Assembly: GCA_009763385.1 (NCBI GenBank) | Contig: CM019831.1 | Span: 15,340,080 to 15,404,079 of the forward strand | Direction of reading: 5' to 3' | Origin: Coix lacryma-jobi var. lacryma-jobi | Taxonomy: Eukaryota; Streptophyta; Magnoliopsida; Poales; Poaceae | DNA: 64,000 nucleotides | Shown here: positions 45,656-57,878 of the stretch, one piece after another | How positions within the stretch are numbered: position 1 is the stretch's first letter | Layout of the letters: each line of letters starts with the position of its first letter | Notes under the pieces: model-generated | Seen by the model: the letters and a program-made list of their open reading frames with translations, nothing else | Told to the model about the DNA's origin: nothing | Databases searched by the model: none | Program-made: the position numbers and the translations under genes

Positions 45656-46810
45656 TCGACTAGCTCGAAGGAGAGGGCGCGTGAAGGCTACGGCGGCGGT
45701 GAAGGCAAAGGCAAGGCAAACAAGAGTTCCTTTTCCCCTCTCTCAATATTTATAAGAAACCCGACGGAAGGGGTCTCCACGACGCTAAGGTAACAGCATG
45801 GCATTTAATGCGCCCACCGCACACTACGTCTCGAGCCGGATGCAGGAACACGCGGGACTCTGTATTCGCTCCGTTCTACCGGGGCCCTCCGAGGGCCGCC
45901 GCTCCAATTCGCGCACGTCGCCCCGGCGCCACGATCTCCACTCGCTGACGGTTTCCGCCTAAAAAGGCACGCCCAACGGGCGGAAGGATTCCAAGACGAC
46001 GAAGGCTTCTCCGGAAGTAAAAAAACGGGCCCGGCCCTAAGTCTCGAAGCAGCGAAGGCTGGCCCGCGAAAGGGTTCAACAGCCGGCTTCGGGCAACCCA
46101 AAAACGGGCCCGGCCCTAAGTCTCGAAGCAGCGAAGGCTGGCCCTCGACGAAAGAGGGTTCGACAGCCGGCTTCGAGCACCCGAGTCAGGGACACAGGGG
46201 CGCCACTCGCGGCATCACTCGAGGGCCCAGCCCTCGAGGCCCTCACTGTATCCAAGGCGGGGAGCTCGACGTGCAGTGAGATCCCTCGGAGGGAGGCATC
46301 GAGCCACCGGGTCCTATCGAATGGACCCGGCACTCCTGCAGACTGAGCACCCATGCTTTATGAGATCGCCTCCGGGGCTACAGTCGACCCCTATCGAACG
46401 GGGCACGAGGTCTCACTTGGATTCCCCGTTATCAGCTCACCGGGAACCTCGATACTGCCCGCTCGTGGTAGTACGAGGCATCCCCCTCGCATCGATCGAA
46501 AGGACTCGCGGGATGACAAGCCAGGGCAACCGGCGTGCGGACAGCTCGAAGAGCGGCCGGTCGGTTCAGCCTGGCACCCCTCGACGAAGAAAGAGGTTTA
46601 AAAATCACGACTAACCCTCACACTCGCAAAAAGCCCACGAGGGAGTTCTAACCGCTCCCCGTGGCCTCGGGGGCTACACCCGCGGGTGTCGCTCGCACGA
46701 CACCCACGGAATCAAAACGACGAAACCCTCGAGACCTGTTAGCTAACCTCGAAATCCAGTCGGGAGCCCCTGCTCGAGTGCAAGCACTCGAACAAGGGCT
46801 CGGGGGCTAC
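45656..46810. other. Non-coding 3' region of the Tat element
   Basis: It should contain the promoter of the antisense gene. A minus-strand TATAAATATTGAG-type motif lies at 45743-45755, about 90 bp before the first exon. A two-copy repeat with period 79 (AAAAACGGGCCCGGCCCTAA at 46021 and 46100) occurs in the middle. No coding domain is seen. Confidence 0.5.
46021..46178. repeat. Two-copy tandem repeat, period 79 bp
   Basis: AAAAACGGGCCCGGCCCTAAG and the following TCTCGAAGCAGCGAAGGCTGG occur at 46021 and 46100. Both copies continue into a GGGTTC.ACAGCCGGCTTCG.GC tail, with a short insertion in copy 2. Confidence 0.8.
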
Positions 46811-48265
46811 TGTCGGGGGTCCGCAAAAGGGGTACCCCCAATCAACGCAAAACAAATAGGTTAAACCTAGAACACCAGTAATAACAGACCTAACTAGTCT
46901 GACCTCCCAAGAAGCCGACCCCCCAAGGCCCACAACGCTGGCCTACCGTCTCGCCCGAGGCCTAAAAGCCAGGCCTCGGCCGAACGCTCGTTTTCCATCT
47001 CGCCCGAGGCCTCAAAGCCAGGCCTCGGGCGCACGTTCGTTTTCGTCTCGCCCGAGGCCTCCAAGCCAGGCCTCGGGCGAACGTTCGTTTCCGTCTCGCC
47101 CGAGGCCTCCAAGCCAGGCCTCGGGCGAACGTTCGTTTTCCGTCTCGCCCGAGGCCTCCATGCCAGGCCTCGGGCGCACAGTCGTTTTCCGTCTCGCCCG
47201 AGCCCTCCATGCCAGGCCTCGGGCGCACAGTCGTTTCGTCTCAACGAGCCCTCCACGTCAGGCCTCGGGCAAGCGCTCCACCACCCTTCGAGCCCCCCGC
47301 AGCCGAACACCACGCCTCGAGACCCCACGCGGGGACCTCGAGCCTCTCCGACACAGCGGCCTATCCCTCGAGAACGCGTTATGCCTCCTCGAGCGGCGCA
47401 GACATCGGGTGCCAGCCCCATACCGCGCGCTTAATTCGCCCACCTACTCCAGTCACGTCCTCTGTAACACAACGTGTGCCACAGTGGACGGGGGGCAGAG
47501 TCAAGTCTCGTTTTCACCATAAGTATGGGCGAAAAGGCACCAGTGAAGCACTGTTAACCCACGCCCTACACTGTGGCACGTCCGAGCCACGCCTCGAGGC
47601 CCGGATGCCTGCCGCTCAATCAACTTTCACGGGACTTGCCCATACTGCGGGGACTCGAGCCCCCCGTAAGCGCCGCCTCGAGGCCGGCTCCGCGCCCCTC
47701 GAGCCCTAACTACTTTCATGCTATTGGAGGACAGGTACCCCAGACCCGGAGGGGACCACACCGCGCCTGTACGCTCCATGGGTGCTGTACGGCTTCCACC
47801 TCGCCACGCCTCCACGTCCGCGCCCAGGATGGAGGCCACGCTTCAAGGACGCTTCAACAGCAACGCCCACGTTGGCTACAATGCCTTCGACAAGACAGGG
47901 TTCCTACCCTTCTTCGTAAGGAATACAATACACTCCGACACATGCAATACCTTGTGTAACCCTGGCCTCCCCTTACTCTATAAAGGGGACACCAGGGCCC
48001 TCATCGAGAAAGGGGAGACACATTAGAACACGCATACATCCACGCGCTCAAGTCCGGACTCCGGTCCACGCTCACGAGGCTTGTATTCGCCCCTGTACGA
48101 GCACTTAGGTGCAAGTAATACAAGAACCTCCTCCCCCGCTGGACGTAGGGCCTTCTTTGCCCGAACCAGGATAAATCCTTGTGTCATCTTGCATCACCAT
48201 CCAGGAAGAGAGCACGCGATCATATTACTCGTTGGTGTCATACCCCCGGGGACGAAACACCGACA
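46811..48265 (+). repeat. 3' LTR of the Tat element
   Basis: Near-identical to the 5' LTR, with the same GC-rich array at about 46943-47275. The preceding CTCGGGGGCTAC (46799-46810) is the candidate polypurine tract. Confidence 0.95.
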
Positions 48266-48270
48266 GAAAG

Positions 48271-49689
48271 CGAAGGGGTCGAAGAAGAAGAGTACCAGAA
48301 CCCGAACTCAGGAATGTATCAGAGGTACCTCATGATGCGCTTGACCACCTGCTTGTGTGATGCCCGAAGGGACACCTGAATCTGGTCCACGGGCTCTCCG
48401 TCCTTGTCTGCATCCATCGCAAATGTCATTGCCATGGGCGTCGAAAGAGGCTTGACCTCACCCATGTCGAACCCATCATCCACATCTCAATCTTCCTGCT
48501 CACAAAATCTGCAAATTTGCCAACGAGTCCATGAGAGGAGCCACCAAAGGTGTTATCATCCACATCCATCTGAAACGGGTCAGAAAGTATGTGTCCAACA
48601 TCTCTGGGCTCAAAAGGGGCAACAAAAGCAGAATGACTGGAATGAGACATAGAAAGTCCTGGACCGCATCTCGTGCTGGTCAATGTCATCGTCCATCTGC
48701 AGAGGGGTGAATTTGCTAAAAGATCCGGGGCGCCTACCTCGCCAAAGTCATCTCCCCCTCGCCAGATGTTGTCGCTCCCTCAGGTGTAGCTAGTGCTCAC
48801 CGAAGAGCTGCTCGAACGGAACCCCAAGTCATGGAAGAAGTGGGATCGGGTCCGTGAGCCGAAATGCTCTCTCCAGGCTCCTGTTCTCCTACAAGCTCAA
48901 AGGCAGAAGAAACACAAGGCATTGTCTTGTCCAGCGTGACCTTAAGGTCTCTACAAAATGGTTAGTCACATAATAAGCATAAGGTGAACTCTCAACAAAA
49001 AGAGGCCTACCTATGAATGATACCGCAAGGAGATCTGAATTCAAACTAGACAAGACTACCATGCAACAGGATAAAGCACTATAGAGCAAAATGCAACCTA
49101 GAGACTGATCAACCCAAACACAGCCTAAACCTCAACATATGCTACACTGCAAGATAATGATAGCAATAGATCCAAAAGCATGTAACATGATACAAGAGTG
49201 GAATAGCTAGTGCTCGAACTAAAAATGTCAACAGGATACATGTAGCTAACCAAACTAGCACCTGAACTGAAAATGATACCTAATGAACATCATACCTCTA
49301 CAAAAAAGCTCATGGAGAAATATGGTAAAACATGGCAACAATGTTCATGAGGATCACAAACTAGCATGAAAAGTGGATTAACCACCAAAGCTGTACACAA
49401 AGCTAGCATGACATGATATACAAGATAGCACAGCTAGACTAAACAAAACATGATACAAAAGAAATAGTACATGCAAAGAACTACACAAGTGAGCACATGA
49501 AAGTCCATCTCATACCATAAGAAATAGAACATGGATGTACAAGGTATGAGTATATATGAAAACTCACCCAACTGCAAAAGCCTCTTTGGAGGCAACTCTA
49601 AACGGGATGTAGAGAACCATCAAAAACTTGATCACATCTAAAAGACCAAGTTCCATTAGGCGCATGTTCTCCACCCCGCGTCCTCATAT
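48271..49689 (-). other. Interior of the large retroelement, no domain seen
   Basis: This is the segment right of the nested insertion. Short minus-strand open frames (48426-48689) have no recognisable domain. 49000-49600 is A-rich with repeated ACATGATA and AACTAGCA words. Confidence 0.45.
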
Positions 49690-51716
49690 CTACACACAAG
49701 AGGACAAAGTAACCCGAGCCTTGGATCCCGAAGGGTTAGCAAGTATGTACTTGGGAACCCAAGACTTGGTCACACATCTCAAAGCACTCAACTTATCATG
49801 TGGGTTAGCATGATGCAAATGTTGGTTCAAATTCAATTTTGAAACATCCTTGGAAGCATTCCTCAAAAGGACAACTCGAGGAGAAGAACGAGTCGTACCA
49901 CGGGAAAAGAGGCAAACATCTCCCAAGGTTTTTTGTGAAGAGCCAATAGAAGCACCATGAGAAGCATGACGTGGACCAACACAAGAAGCACTAGAAGCAT
50001 GTCCACGACAATGACCTAACCCACTAGAAAAGGAGTCATAAAACCCATCAACAAAGAGGGGGGCTTCTTACTAGGAGCACAAGCGTTCATGCCATGAGAA
50101 GGGTCATGAACCACAAACTTCCTAGAAAGCGAGTTGGCGCAAACATTTGGCACACCGATAGCAAAAGCTTCTTGATGCCCATCTTCTCACAAAAAGGCAT
50201 GGTACAAAGGCCTATCGGAGGCACACCAATCTTCAACAAGTGAGAAGTCCCTTGGGACTTAGAACAAGAAGCATCAACATTCAACTTGGTGCCAACACTA
50301 GGAACACACGTGCCATGGGAAAGGCTACGTGGCTTCCTAAAAGCCTTAGCTCGAATACGTCGCTCGTGTTTGACACGGCGGAAACAAAAATCGAGTGAAT
50401 GTCCATCCTTCTTGCAAAAAGTTGCAATGAAATATCGGATTGGGAACACAAGTTTCAAAAATGTGAGAAGCACCCTTGTCATGAGAAATCCCTTGGACAT
50501 TACTCGAAGAAACAGCAAGGTTAGGAGTAGCTATGAAAGAGCTATCCGAAACCTTGGCACAAGTGCTACAGTCAAAGGACTCACGCGCAACACAAGAACT
50601 CAACTCTGGTTGCAAAGATGCAAACTTAGAAATATCAACATCGGAGTTGCAAGAAGTGCGTGAATCAAAAGACTTAGCACAAAGACTCTTGCATCTTTTG
50701 GCTAAAACCTCATTTTTCAAACATGAGGCGATCACAAGTACCACAAGGAGTGTTTCTCAAGTTTTCCATCTCCTTTCAATGCACTCGGCATATGTGGTAC
50801 GCAGAGTTCAACTTCTTTCTCAAGGTTGGCACTCATATCATTGTGCTCAACCACTTAGCGCTCATATCATCGCGCAAAACCTTCAAAGCCAAAAATTCTT
50901 TTTCAAAATCAATGCATGATGTGCACATGAGACCGGTGGAAAAACATCACCATTCACATCAAGCAAAGGATCATGATTAGTACAAGAAGTAAGGCAAGCA
51001 TTTTTATTCAAAGAACACAAGCTACAAGGCCTAGCATTTATCTCAACAATTTCAGCCCTAGCATGCTCAAGTTCATCTACACATGTGGTGTGAATCAGAC
51101 TGAATTCTCTAAGTCTAGCAACAAAAGGCTCACAAGTATCACATGGTAACAAAGCATTGACTTTAGCAAGGCTATTCCAGTTTTAGCACAGTCAAGGTCC
51201 TTGCGCAAGTCAATGCAAACTAGGCATGGTTCGGAAGCATTGGATTTCAACAATTCATTTCAGATCTTAAGCTATCAAGTGAAAAGCATAGCTCATCATT
51301 CTTCCTAACCATGTCACTACAAGAGCTGCATGGTAAAGACGCACTAGACTTCCAATGAGAGAGACCACATTTCACCTAGCAACAAAGCATTTCAACTTCT
51401 TGATCTTTCTACGCAAGATATCACAAAGCTCATCATATCTACTGTTGTCATCACAGCAAGCATCAAATCATTGGGACAAAATCCCAAGACAAGCGGCAAG
51501 TGTACCTTTCTTGGCCTTGCCAAGTTCACGTATAAGATCCTCCGTTGAATGCTCATCATCTCCTAGGAAGTCTAGCAAAGCATCCACCTCATGTTCTGCC
51601 TCAAGAACCGCACTCCTCCTTCTTCCGGAAATGTCATCCTCGATCGCATGTCCATGATTCAAACCTGAGGACAAAGACACACTGGAAGAAGAACTTGATG
51701 CCATTTCTAAAAGCAT
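49690..51716 (-). pseudogene. gag-like remnants of the large retroelement
   Basis: Starting about 120 bp after the primer-binding site, minus-strand pieces at 51468-51716 (Ser-rich start, then ALLDFLGDDEHSTEDLI), 50883-51152 (Cys-rich, ARPCSLCSLN), 50346-50744 and 50087-50518 (FCKKDGHSLDFCF, a CCHC zinc-knuckle-like pattern) and 49690-49926 (VPKYILANPSG) follow one another in different frames. The Cys-rich region and knuckle resemble gag of SIRE-type Copia elements. Several frameshifts and stops make it non-functional. Confidence 0.55.
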
Positions 51717-51836
51717 CGTTAGTGTTAGTCAAACAAAAGCTCAACACCTTGACAAACAAAATCAGAAGCACAACCGCTCTCAAAAGGTCACCTTCACGAA
51801 TCCGGAACCGGTTAAGGTAGAGAGATCCTTAACCTT

Positions 51837-51848
51837 GCTCTGATACCA
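51837..51848 (-). other. Primer-binding site of the large retroelement
   Basis: The minus strand reads TGGTATCAGAGC two bases inside the LTR, the sequence complementary to the 3' end of initiator Met-tRNA used by many plant LTR retroelements. It fixes the orientation as minus. Confidence 0.85.
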
Positions 51849-51850
51849 AT

Positions 51851-54192
51851 TGAAGGACCAAAATGGCGACCGGAGGGGGGGTGTGAGTGGGAGCCGTAAA
51901 ATTTCTTTTCAGAAATATTTAGGCCTCTATCCCAGAAAATCAACCCCAAAAGCAAAGCCAACACACGTGATGTCCACGACCCAAGAGATTGGGTGGATGT
52001 TCTCTAGGAACACAGCGGGACACCACAAAAGCTCCCTCACCCAAGTTCACGCGAGTCAACAAGTGACAGGATGAACTTTAGGTAACCTCAATCTCCCCCG
52101 AGCAACGCGAGGGGGATTCAGGCCTTTTCACAAAGCGGGAATCCCATTTTCTGTAGAGCACAGAGTCAGGAATCCAACGCAAAAAGTGGATCCCAAAACG
52201 GAGCTTGAACGCAAAAGATACGGACGAAAACGTGCGCTGACTGCACTGACGGACTCTGAGGTGCGTCCGGTCAGTATCGATCGGATGCGTCCGGTCAGTG
52301 AATGTCTTCTCGGAAGCTCTCTGTATTGGACCGGACTCAGAGAGGAAGCGTCCGGTCAATACACGGGCCAGCGTCCGGTCACGAGCAGCGCAATGAACAG
52401 TGCGTGCTGTGAGTCCGATCACACGAACTCAGCGCGTCCGGTCAAAAAATGAACAAACTGTCCAGCATGACATTCAACGATCGGACGCACGGGGTCAGCG
52501 TCCGGTCAGTTTGTGGCGTGCGTCCGGTCACCCCGAAAACCTTCTGTTCATCCATCGATTCAACTCAATCTCCCTCAAATCGAAAGCACTAAGGCTCAAA
52601 CTTGGGAGGGGAGTCACAAGGAGATAGTGAGCTACTCCTAGGAGATCATGGCTCGAACCTATCTCATAATCGACGATGAATCGAAGAGGAACGGGCAAAG
52701 GGGGAAGAACAAAGAACGAACGCGATTTCGACCCAATCTATGTGCTCGTGAGGTTAGAGGGGAAATCCTTCGGTGAAAAGAAGGAGCTCATGACAAAGGA
52801 CAATCTGATTCAAACGGAATCGAAAACCACTCTCGGAGAGGGAGAACGAGGAAAATCTCCAGGAGGGGAAAAACCGAAACGCGAAGAACAAAAACGCGAA
52901 TTCGATCCAAATTCGAGACTACCAAGAGGAGTACGAAATTGATCCTTGGATTTCAACTAGAAGATGGATTGTGTAGCACACGATGTCGGTTACAAGCCAC
53001 TCCTCGCAACAACAAAGCGCGGATGGCGAAAAGCTCAAGAACAAGAGCCACTCCTCTCTCTAACCCTAGCCTCTTCTCACAATAGCAAAATGAGAATGAC
53101 ACTCTCCAAGGATGGCTGTCCAACACAACCCCTTCACATATATATAGGCGCACGTCCAAAAGACACAACGCCCCCTAACATGTAGCACTAACACCAAATA
53201 CCCCCTAGGGTTGAAACAGTCCAACTCTGGCAGTTTCCATCCGACGGCCACACGCCTTCTCATCCTTCGCTTCGCCTCGACGCAAGCTCCACGATGCCGC
53301 CACGTGCCGTCACATCGACCACCGCACCTTCCTCACCGATAGCTTCGCCGCAACGCAAGCCTCTCGGTGCCCCACACGTCGGACCGTCCGCCATAGGAAC
53401 CTCCGCCCGGTTTTGAGGCCCAAACCGGTAAACCTGCCAGCCCAGGTTTTGAGGCCCAAACCTGGAAAAAACCTCCACCGAGTTTTGAGGCCCAAACTCG
53501 GAAACCGCCACCCTGAGTTTTGAGGCCCAAAACTCGGAAACCGTTGATGGTAGCTTTCTGAGGCTCAACTACCGAACCTGCACCATAGACGGGATGGGTT
53601 CGCACACCCGACCACCGGCACCGATGCCGATGCATGTCCAGCCTCCACGCCGCGGGCACAACGTCTTCGCCTTCCTTTTTGACTCGGCCGACGACACTTG
53701 CACCGCACGCAAGCCCGTGTCCGACCTGCCGCCAAGTGCCACGATGCCATCGTCTTCCTCCCGACTCGGCCAATGCATCGCACATCCCCATGTGCTCTTG
53801 CTCGCCGATGCCACGTGCCAGCTACCACAGCTGGTCCTCCGGCTTCCTGGTCCGTCGGTCCAAGCCTCACGTCCGCCCTTTACCGCTCCGGGTCCATCGG
53901 CATGGCACGTCTGCCGCACGGTACGCCCAACCTTCACCGCTCTCGGTCCATCGGCACGGCACGTCTCTACTTGACCTTCACCTCGCCATCGACCACTGTC
54001 TCCGAGCTCCACACCTGCACATCAACACAGCCAAGAGACACATGTTGCACACGCACACCAACCCGGTAACACAACACAACTCAACTCCACCGGTTAGTCA
54101 TAAACATTAAACGCATAGCGAGATATGGACTCAACCGGAAAAAGCCTCAAACCTTCCTCATAAATGTCAATCATTCATCATATATGTTCTCA
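51851..54192 (-). repeat. 5' LTR of the large retroelement
   Basis: On + it begins TGAAGGACC and ends GTTCTCA, giving TG..CA termini on the minus strand. It directly precedes the primer-binding site. CACATATATATAGG at 53135-53148 is a possible TATA region (minus-strand CCTATATATATGTG) for the element transcript. Confidence 0.9.
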
Positions 54193-54197
54193 CTGTC

Positions 54198-54927
54198 CAT
54201 CTAAATTAAAACAACTCTTATTTAAAAAAAAGAAAGAAAAAGCTACTTGGATAGGCACGGAGGCCCCATGCGTATTTGTTAAGGATCCGAAGAACCGAGA
54301 GAGAGCATCACATTCTGAAATATAAGATACTTTCACTATGTTGGCTAATTTTAGTCTGTCTTGGACGTACTAGACGTACGTGCTCTATCAATTCTGAAAA
54401 AGCTACCATGACTAATCGGAGGCCAAAAAAAAAGTCATTTCTCAAGATGTACTATTTAATCTGTCTTGGATTTTCTAGACGTACGTGCTCTATCAATTCT
54501 GAAATATAATATACTTTCACTATGTTGGCTAATTTTAACCAAATTATTGCACGACTGCTAACACAGTAGCATGCCACAAGTCCTCGTACATGCAAGCAGG
54601 GGCAGAACCACCGATTTTGTTTAAGGTGGACCGAACACATACGATGACATCTTTAAATATGATAAATTATACATAAACATATATCTCAAAAAAAGTTTAA
54701 AATGCTTTTACACTACTTATAACAAAAAATCATAATATTTTTTTAATAAAAATAGGTGAATTGATACTTTGTTATGCTATACAACTAAAAAAAATATAGG
54801 GGTATTAAAAAAAATCTACTGAACTTAGAGGGCCCAACGCACCGGCAAGTTGACTGATTAATTAAGCAGCTGCTAAGCGGGTAGCTAGCCGGCCACGGCT
54901 AGAGATGATGAATATCTCGGTGTGGAC
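54198..54927. repeat. AT-rich flank with a duplicated 80-bp segment
   Basis: Segments at about 54316-54394 and 54454-54540 share AATCTGTCTTGGA, CTAGACGTACGTGCTCTATC and ATACTTTCACTATGTTGGC blocks in a rearranged order, suggesting an old local duplication. Nothing else diagnostic is present. Confidence 0.5.
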
Positions 54928-54944
54928 AAATGATTAGTTATTTT

Positions 54945-55198
54945 GTCAAAGGGCCTGTGGTCCGATGGTAGGGCAGTCCAGTGGGATGCTACCCACCAGG
55001 GGTTTAAACTCTGGTGTTGCATCTTTTTCTAGATTTTTTCAGAATTTGAAGGGTACACGTACGGGTGCGCATTCGGTGGTACTGCGCGTTTCCTGTGAGC
55101 TGCTTCCCAATCTCTCTTTGCGTGTATACAGACGCGCACGCGTGTGTGTGAGTGTGGAGAGAGTGAGTTACGTGCGTTTAAGTTGTACCCGATAAAAA
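54945..55198 (+). mobile_element. tRNA-derived SINE
   Basis: The head contains an A-box-like TGGTCCGATGG (54958-54968) and a B-box-like GGTTTAAACTC (55001-55011), the internal RNA polymerase III promoter of a tRNA-derived SINE. The element ends TTGTACCCGATAAAAAAA. It is flanked by ATGATTAGTTATTTT at 54930-54944 and 55201-55215, a 15-bp target duplication. The roughly 250-bp length fits grass SINEs. Confidence 0.8.
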
Positions 55199-55441
55199 AA
55201 ATGATTAGTTATTTTTATTTGGCTTCCTCGGAGAGTCTTTGGTTTTTTTCGTCTTGCTTGCGTTCCGTCTCCTGTGAGCTGCTTCTCAATCTCTCTTTGC
55301 GTGTATACAGACACGCACGCGTGTGTGTGAGTGTGGAGAGTGTGAGTTATGTGCGTTTAAGTTGTACCCGATAAAAAAATGATTAGTTATTTTTATTTGG
55401 CTTCCTCGGAGAGTCTTTGATTTTTTTCGTCTTGCTTGCGT
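55092..55441 (+). repeat. 179-bp tandem duplication of SINE tail plus flank
   Basis: CCTGTGAGCTGCTTC at 55092 recurs at 55271, and the similarity continues through the SINE 3' end, the target duplication and the adjacent TTTATTTGGCTTCCTCGG flank. The unit joins SINE and host sequence, so it arose after the SINE inserted. Confidence 0.85.
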
Positions 55442-55593
55442 TTGCGCGATGGAGGAGACAAGTTGACATAGTAGTTGCCGGCCGGCACGCAAGTCCACAT
55501 GACATGCGAGTTGAAGAAGGCAAGATGCTGATCACGTTGTTGCTTGTGCCGTTGTGCTGTGATCACATACATGGAGTATATATAATTAATAAT

Positions 55594-55769
55594 AAGATCG
55601 AACCCGCCTTATATATTCTCATGCATGCATTATGGCTTTGTTTAGTATATATAATTAATAATAAGATGCTGTGATGAAGAAGGCACTAGTATATATAATT
55701 AATAATAATGCAAACTAAGATCGAACCCGCCTTATATATTCTCATGCATGCATTATGGCTTTGTTTAGT
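55594..55769 (+). repeat. 53-bp direct repeat including a MITE end
   Basis: Identical blocks starting AAGATCGAACCCGCC occur at 55594-55646 and 55717-55769, both ending GGCTTTGTTTAGT. The second runs into the MITE at 55757. TATATAATTAATAATAA occurs three times between and around them. Confidence 0.8.
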
Positions 55770-56066
55770 TTTCACTAAAAAACTTTTCATCCATCCACAT
55801 GCATAAGTATTAAACGTAGACTAAAAAATAACTAATTACATTGAGTGCGATAACTTTACGAGATGATTTTTTAAGCCTAATTAGTCCATAATTTGACAAT
55901 GTTGTGCTATAGTAAACATGTGCTAATGACAGATTAATTAGTCTTAATAAATTCATCTCATGGTTTCAGACAGAATATGTAATTTGTTTTTATTAGTCTA
56001 CTAAATTAGTGCTAGAACACCCGATGAGACACCCAAAAACTTTTCGTGCACGAACTAAACAATGTC
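55757..56066. mobile_element. MITE with GGCTTTGTTTAGTT ends
   Basis: The left GGCTTTGTTTAGTT is matched by the inverted AACTAAACAATGTC. The interior has the family landmarks GTATTAAACGTAGACTAAAA, TAACTAATTACA and TTAAGCCTAATTAGTCC. A second member lies at 56372-56711. Confidence 0.75.
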
Positions 56067-56371
56067 TCTCTCTCTATATACCGTACCTACTGATTACTGT
56101 ATTTAAATTTAACATTAGTGCGGTGGGTTGATTATTGAACGGTTGAACGGTACGTCAACGGCCACGTACCCATCTACCGTTCGTGATCGTGGTGGTTGTA
56201 CGTCCTCGATCCATCTAAAGTCCACTGCTCGATCTGCCGTCGTCACCTGCAGCCAGCCACGCAAGCTAGGGATGCAATGCAATCAGCGCGCGGCCACACC
56301 GGCCAGAGTAGGTCGACTTGCGACATCATCGATCAGTTGATGTTGATGAGCTCCAACTTGCAATTAACTCA
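56067..56371. other. Spacer between two MITEs
   Basis: A short open frame exists on + (56128-56340) without any recognisable domain. No gene is supported. Confidence 0.45.
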
Positions 56372-56711
56372 ATCCTTGTTTAGTTGCTACTATAAAAACT
56401 TTTCACCCATCACATCGAATGTCTGGACACATACATGGAGTATTAAATATAGACTAAAAAAATAACTAATTACATAGATTGTGATAACTTTACGAGATAA
56501 TTTTTTTAAGCTTAATCAGTCCATAACTTGACAATGTTGTGCTACCGTAAACATGTACTAATGATAGATTAATTAGTCTTAATAAATTCTCTCACGGTTT
56601 CCAGACATAATATGTAATTTGTTTTCTTATTAGTCTATTTTTAATAGACTAAATTAGTGCGGAATATCTGATGTGACGTAAAAACTTTTCAGGGAGAAAC
56701 TAAACAAGGCC
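56372..56711. mobile_element. MITE with CCTTGTTTAGTT ends, second copy
   Basis: The left CCTTGTTTAGTT and the right AACTAAACAAGG are inverted repeats. The interior closely follows the copy at 55757-56066, with the same block order. No coding capacity. Confidence 0.8.
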
Positions 56712-57878
56712 ATAATCTAGCTATTAGTCGTCGTTCAGCTTGGTACTACACGTACAATTCCTTTCAAGTAGCAGCTACTAGCTAGGGCCCAGGTAGGGAC
56801 GGCAAATTAAATTCTGGGGCCTCCTTCCTGGCTGTAGCTAGCTATTTTGCTCCGATGATCACAGGGAAGCTGCACAAGTTGCGTTGCATTCAGATTCAAC
56901 ATCATATCGCAGATATGTGTGGAGATGGAAAGTCCATTTTGCACGATCCAAACTATAGCACATAATAAGTCCGGTTATATATCAACCTATAGCTAGCTTA
57001 ATTAAACTACAAAACCGGACACGGGACACCCGCTGACTGTCCAAACTGGGATGGATATATTTGGTCCCCTCGATTGGTTTCCAAAGTGTTTTTTTTTGGC
57101 AATAATAAAAATCATATTTCATATACCGAAATTCATAACTAATTCATTTTACATTGCAAAAGATCATATGAAACCAATAGCTGAACTTTTCTAAAAAGTG
57201 AACTATCTATTGGTGCTCTATTGTAGTTATTTGGTTTGGATCTTATTTTGTCCTTGTTCTTACCTTGAAATAAAAGACTAGGAACATGAACAAACAAGAT
57301 ATAATAACTTGATTATTAAATGATTAATTATGACACTATTAGAGGTCAAAACTATATTTTTGTTGTTTTAGTAGAAAACCACCTTGAAACTAACTAGAGG
57401 ACCAAATTTGTTCGGTTTCGATAGTTAGCAGGTGTACAATGGCGTCCTGATTGATTTGTAGTTTAAGGTTCTTCAAAATCGGATTTTTGTAATAGTTAAA
57501 GTAGGGGTGTACTTTTTTTTAATAAGACGAGCAACGAAATTAAACTCATGACCAAAAGTTAACGGTGACAAATATTTTGATACGGCTGGAGTAGCTAGTA
57601 TTGAACTTATCCAACACTATGCCGGCTTGGGATCCAAAACGAACAAGTATTCAGTCGTCTAGCCTTATTTTCCTACCTGTTACTATCTATACGTATTATT
57701 AGGTTTTATTTACTCCTCAGCCTTAATAAAGGACATGCTATCTGGAAGCCAATCACGTCTCTGATAGCTTGTGCATTTTGTTATTGTCAAAGGTGTCACA
57801 GCAGCCCTACTTGGGGGTGGGGGCCTGCGGCTGCTAGCTTCTGCCGGCGGCCGGCTAAGGCTAGGGCGGCGGCGCTCA
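56712..57878. other. AT-rich intergenic DNA, no gene seen
   Basis: No coding frame with a known domain. The last 100 bp become GC-rich (GGGGGTGGGGGCC, CCGGCGGCCGGC) just before the CACTA-like terminus. Confidence 0.5.

Larger units (their letters stand above)
32664..48265 (+). mobile_element. Nested Gypsy/Tat-type LTR retrotransposon
   Basis: LTRs at 32664-34120 and 46811-48265 begin TGTCGGGGG and end ACCGACA. Both outer edges carry GAAAG (32659-32663 and 48266-48270), proving a single insertion into the larger element. Gag, protease, RT, RNase H and integrase lie in Gypsy order on +. About 4.4 kb downstream of pol contain an antisense gene region, a feature known in the Tat lineage. The LTRs differ by only a few substitutions and 1-bp indels at a glance, so the insertion is younger than its host element. 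Confidence 0.95.
27943..54192 (-). mobile_element. Large LTR retrotransposon, pol-less, minus strand
   Basis: Two LTRs of about 2.3 kb (27943-30275 and 51851-54192) bound the element. The 5-bp sequence CTGTC lies at both outer edges (27938-27942 and 54193-54197), so this is one complete insertion. The primer-binding site and polypurine tract show minus orientation. Excluding the nested Gypsy element, the interior is about 6 kb. It holds only gag-like remnants, with no protease, integrase or reverse transcriptase. The Met-tRNA-type primer site, CCHC-like gag and long LTRs suggest a Copia SIRE/Maximus relative that depends on a partner element; that lineage is inference. Confidence 0.85.

Noticed and set aside
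54951..55020. A functional tRNA gene
   Set aside because: A and B boxes are present, but the arms do not fold into a cloverleaf and the sequence continues into a SINE body with target duplications.
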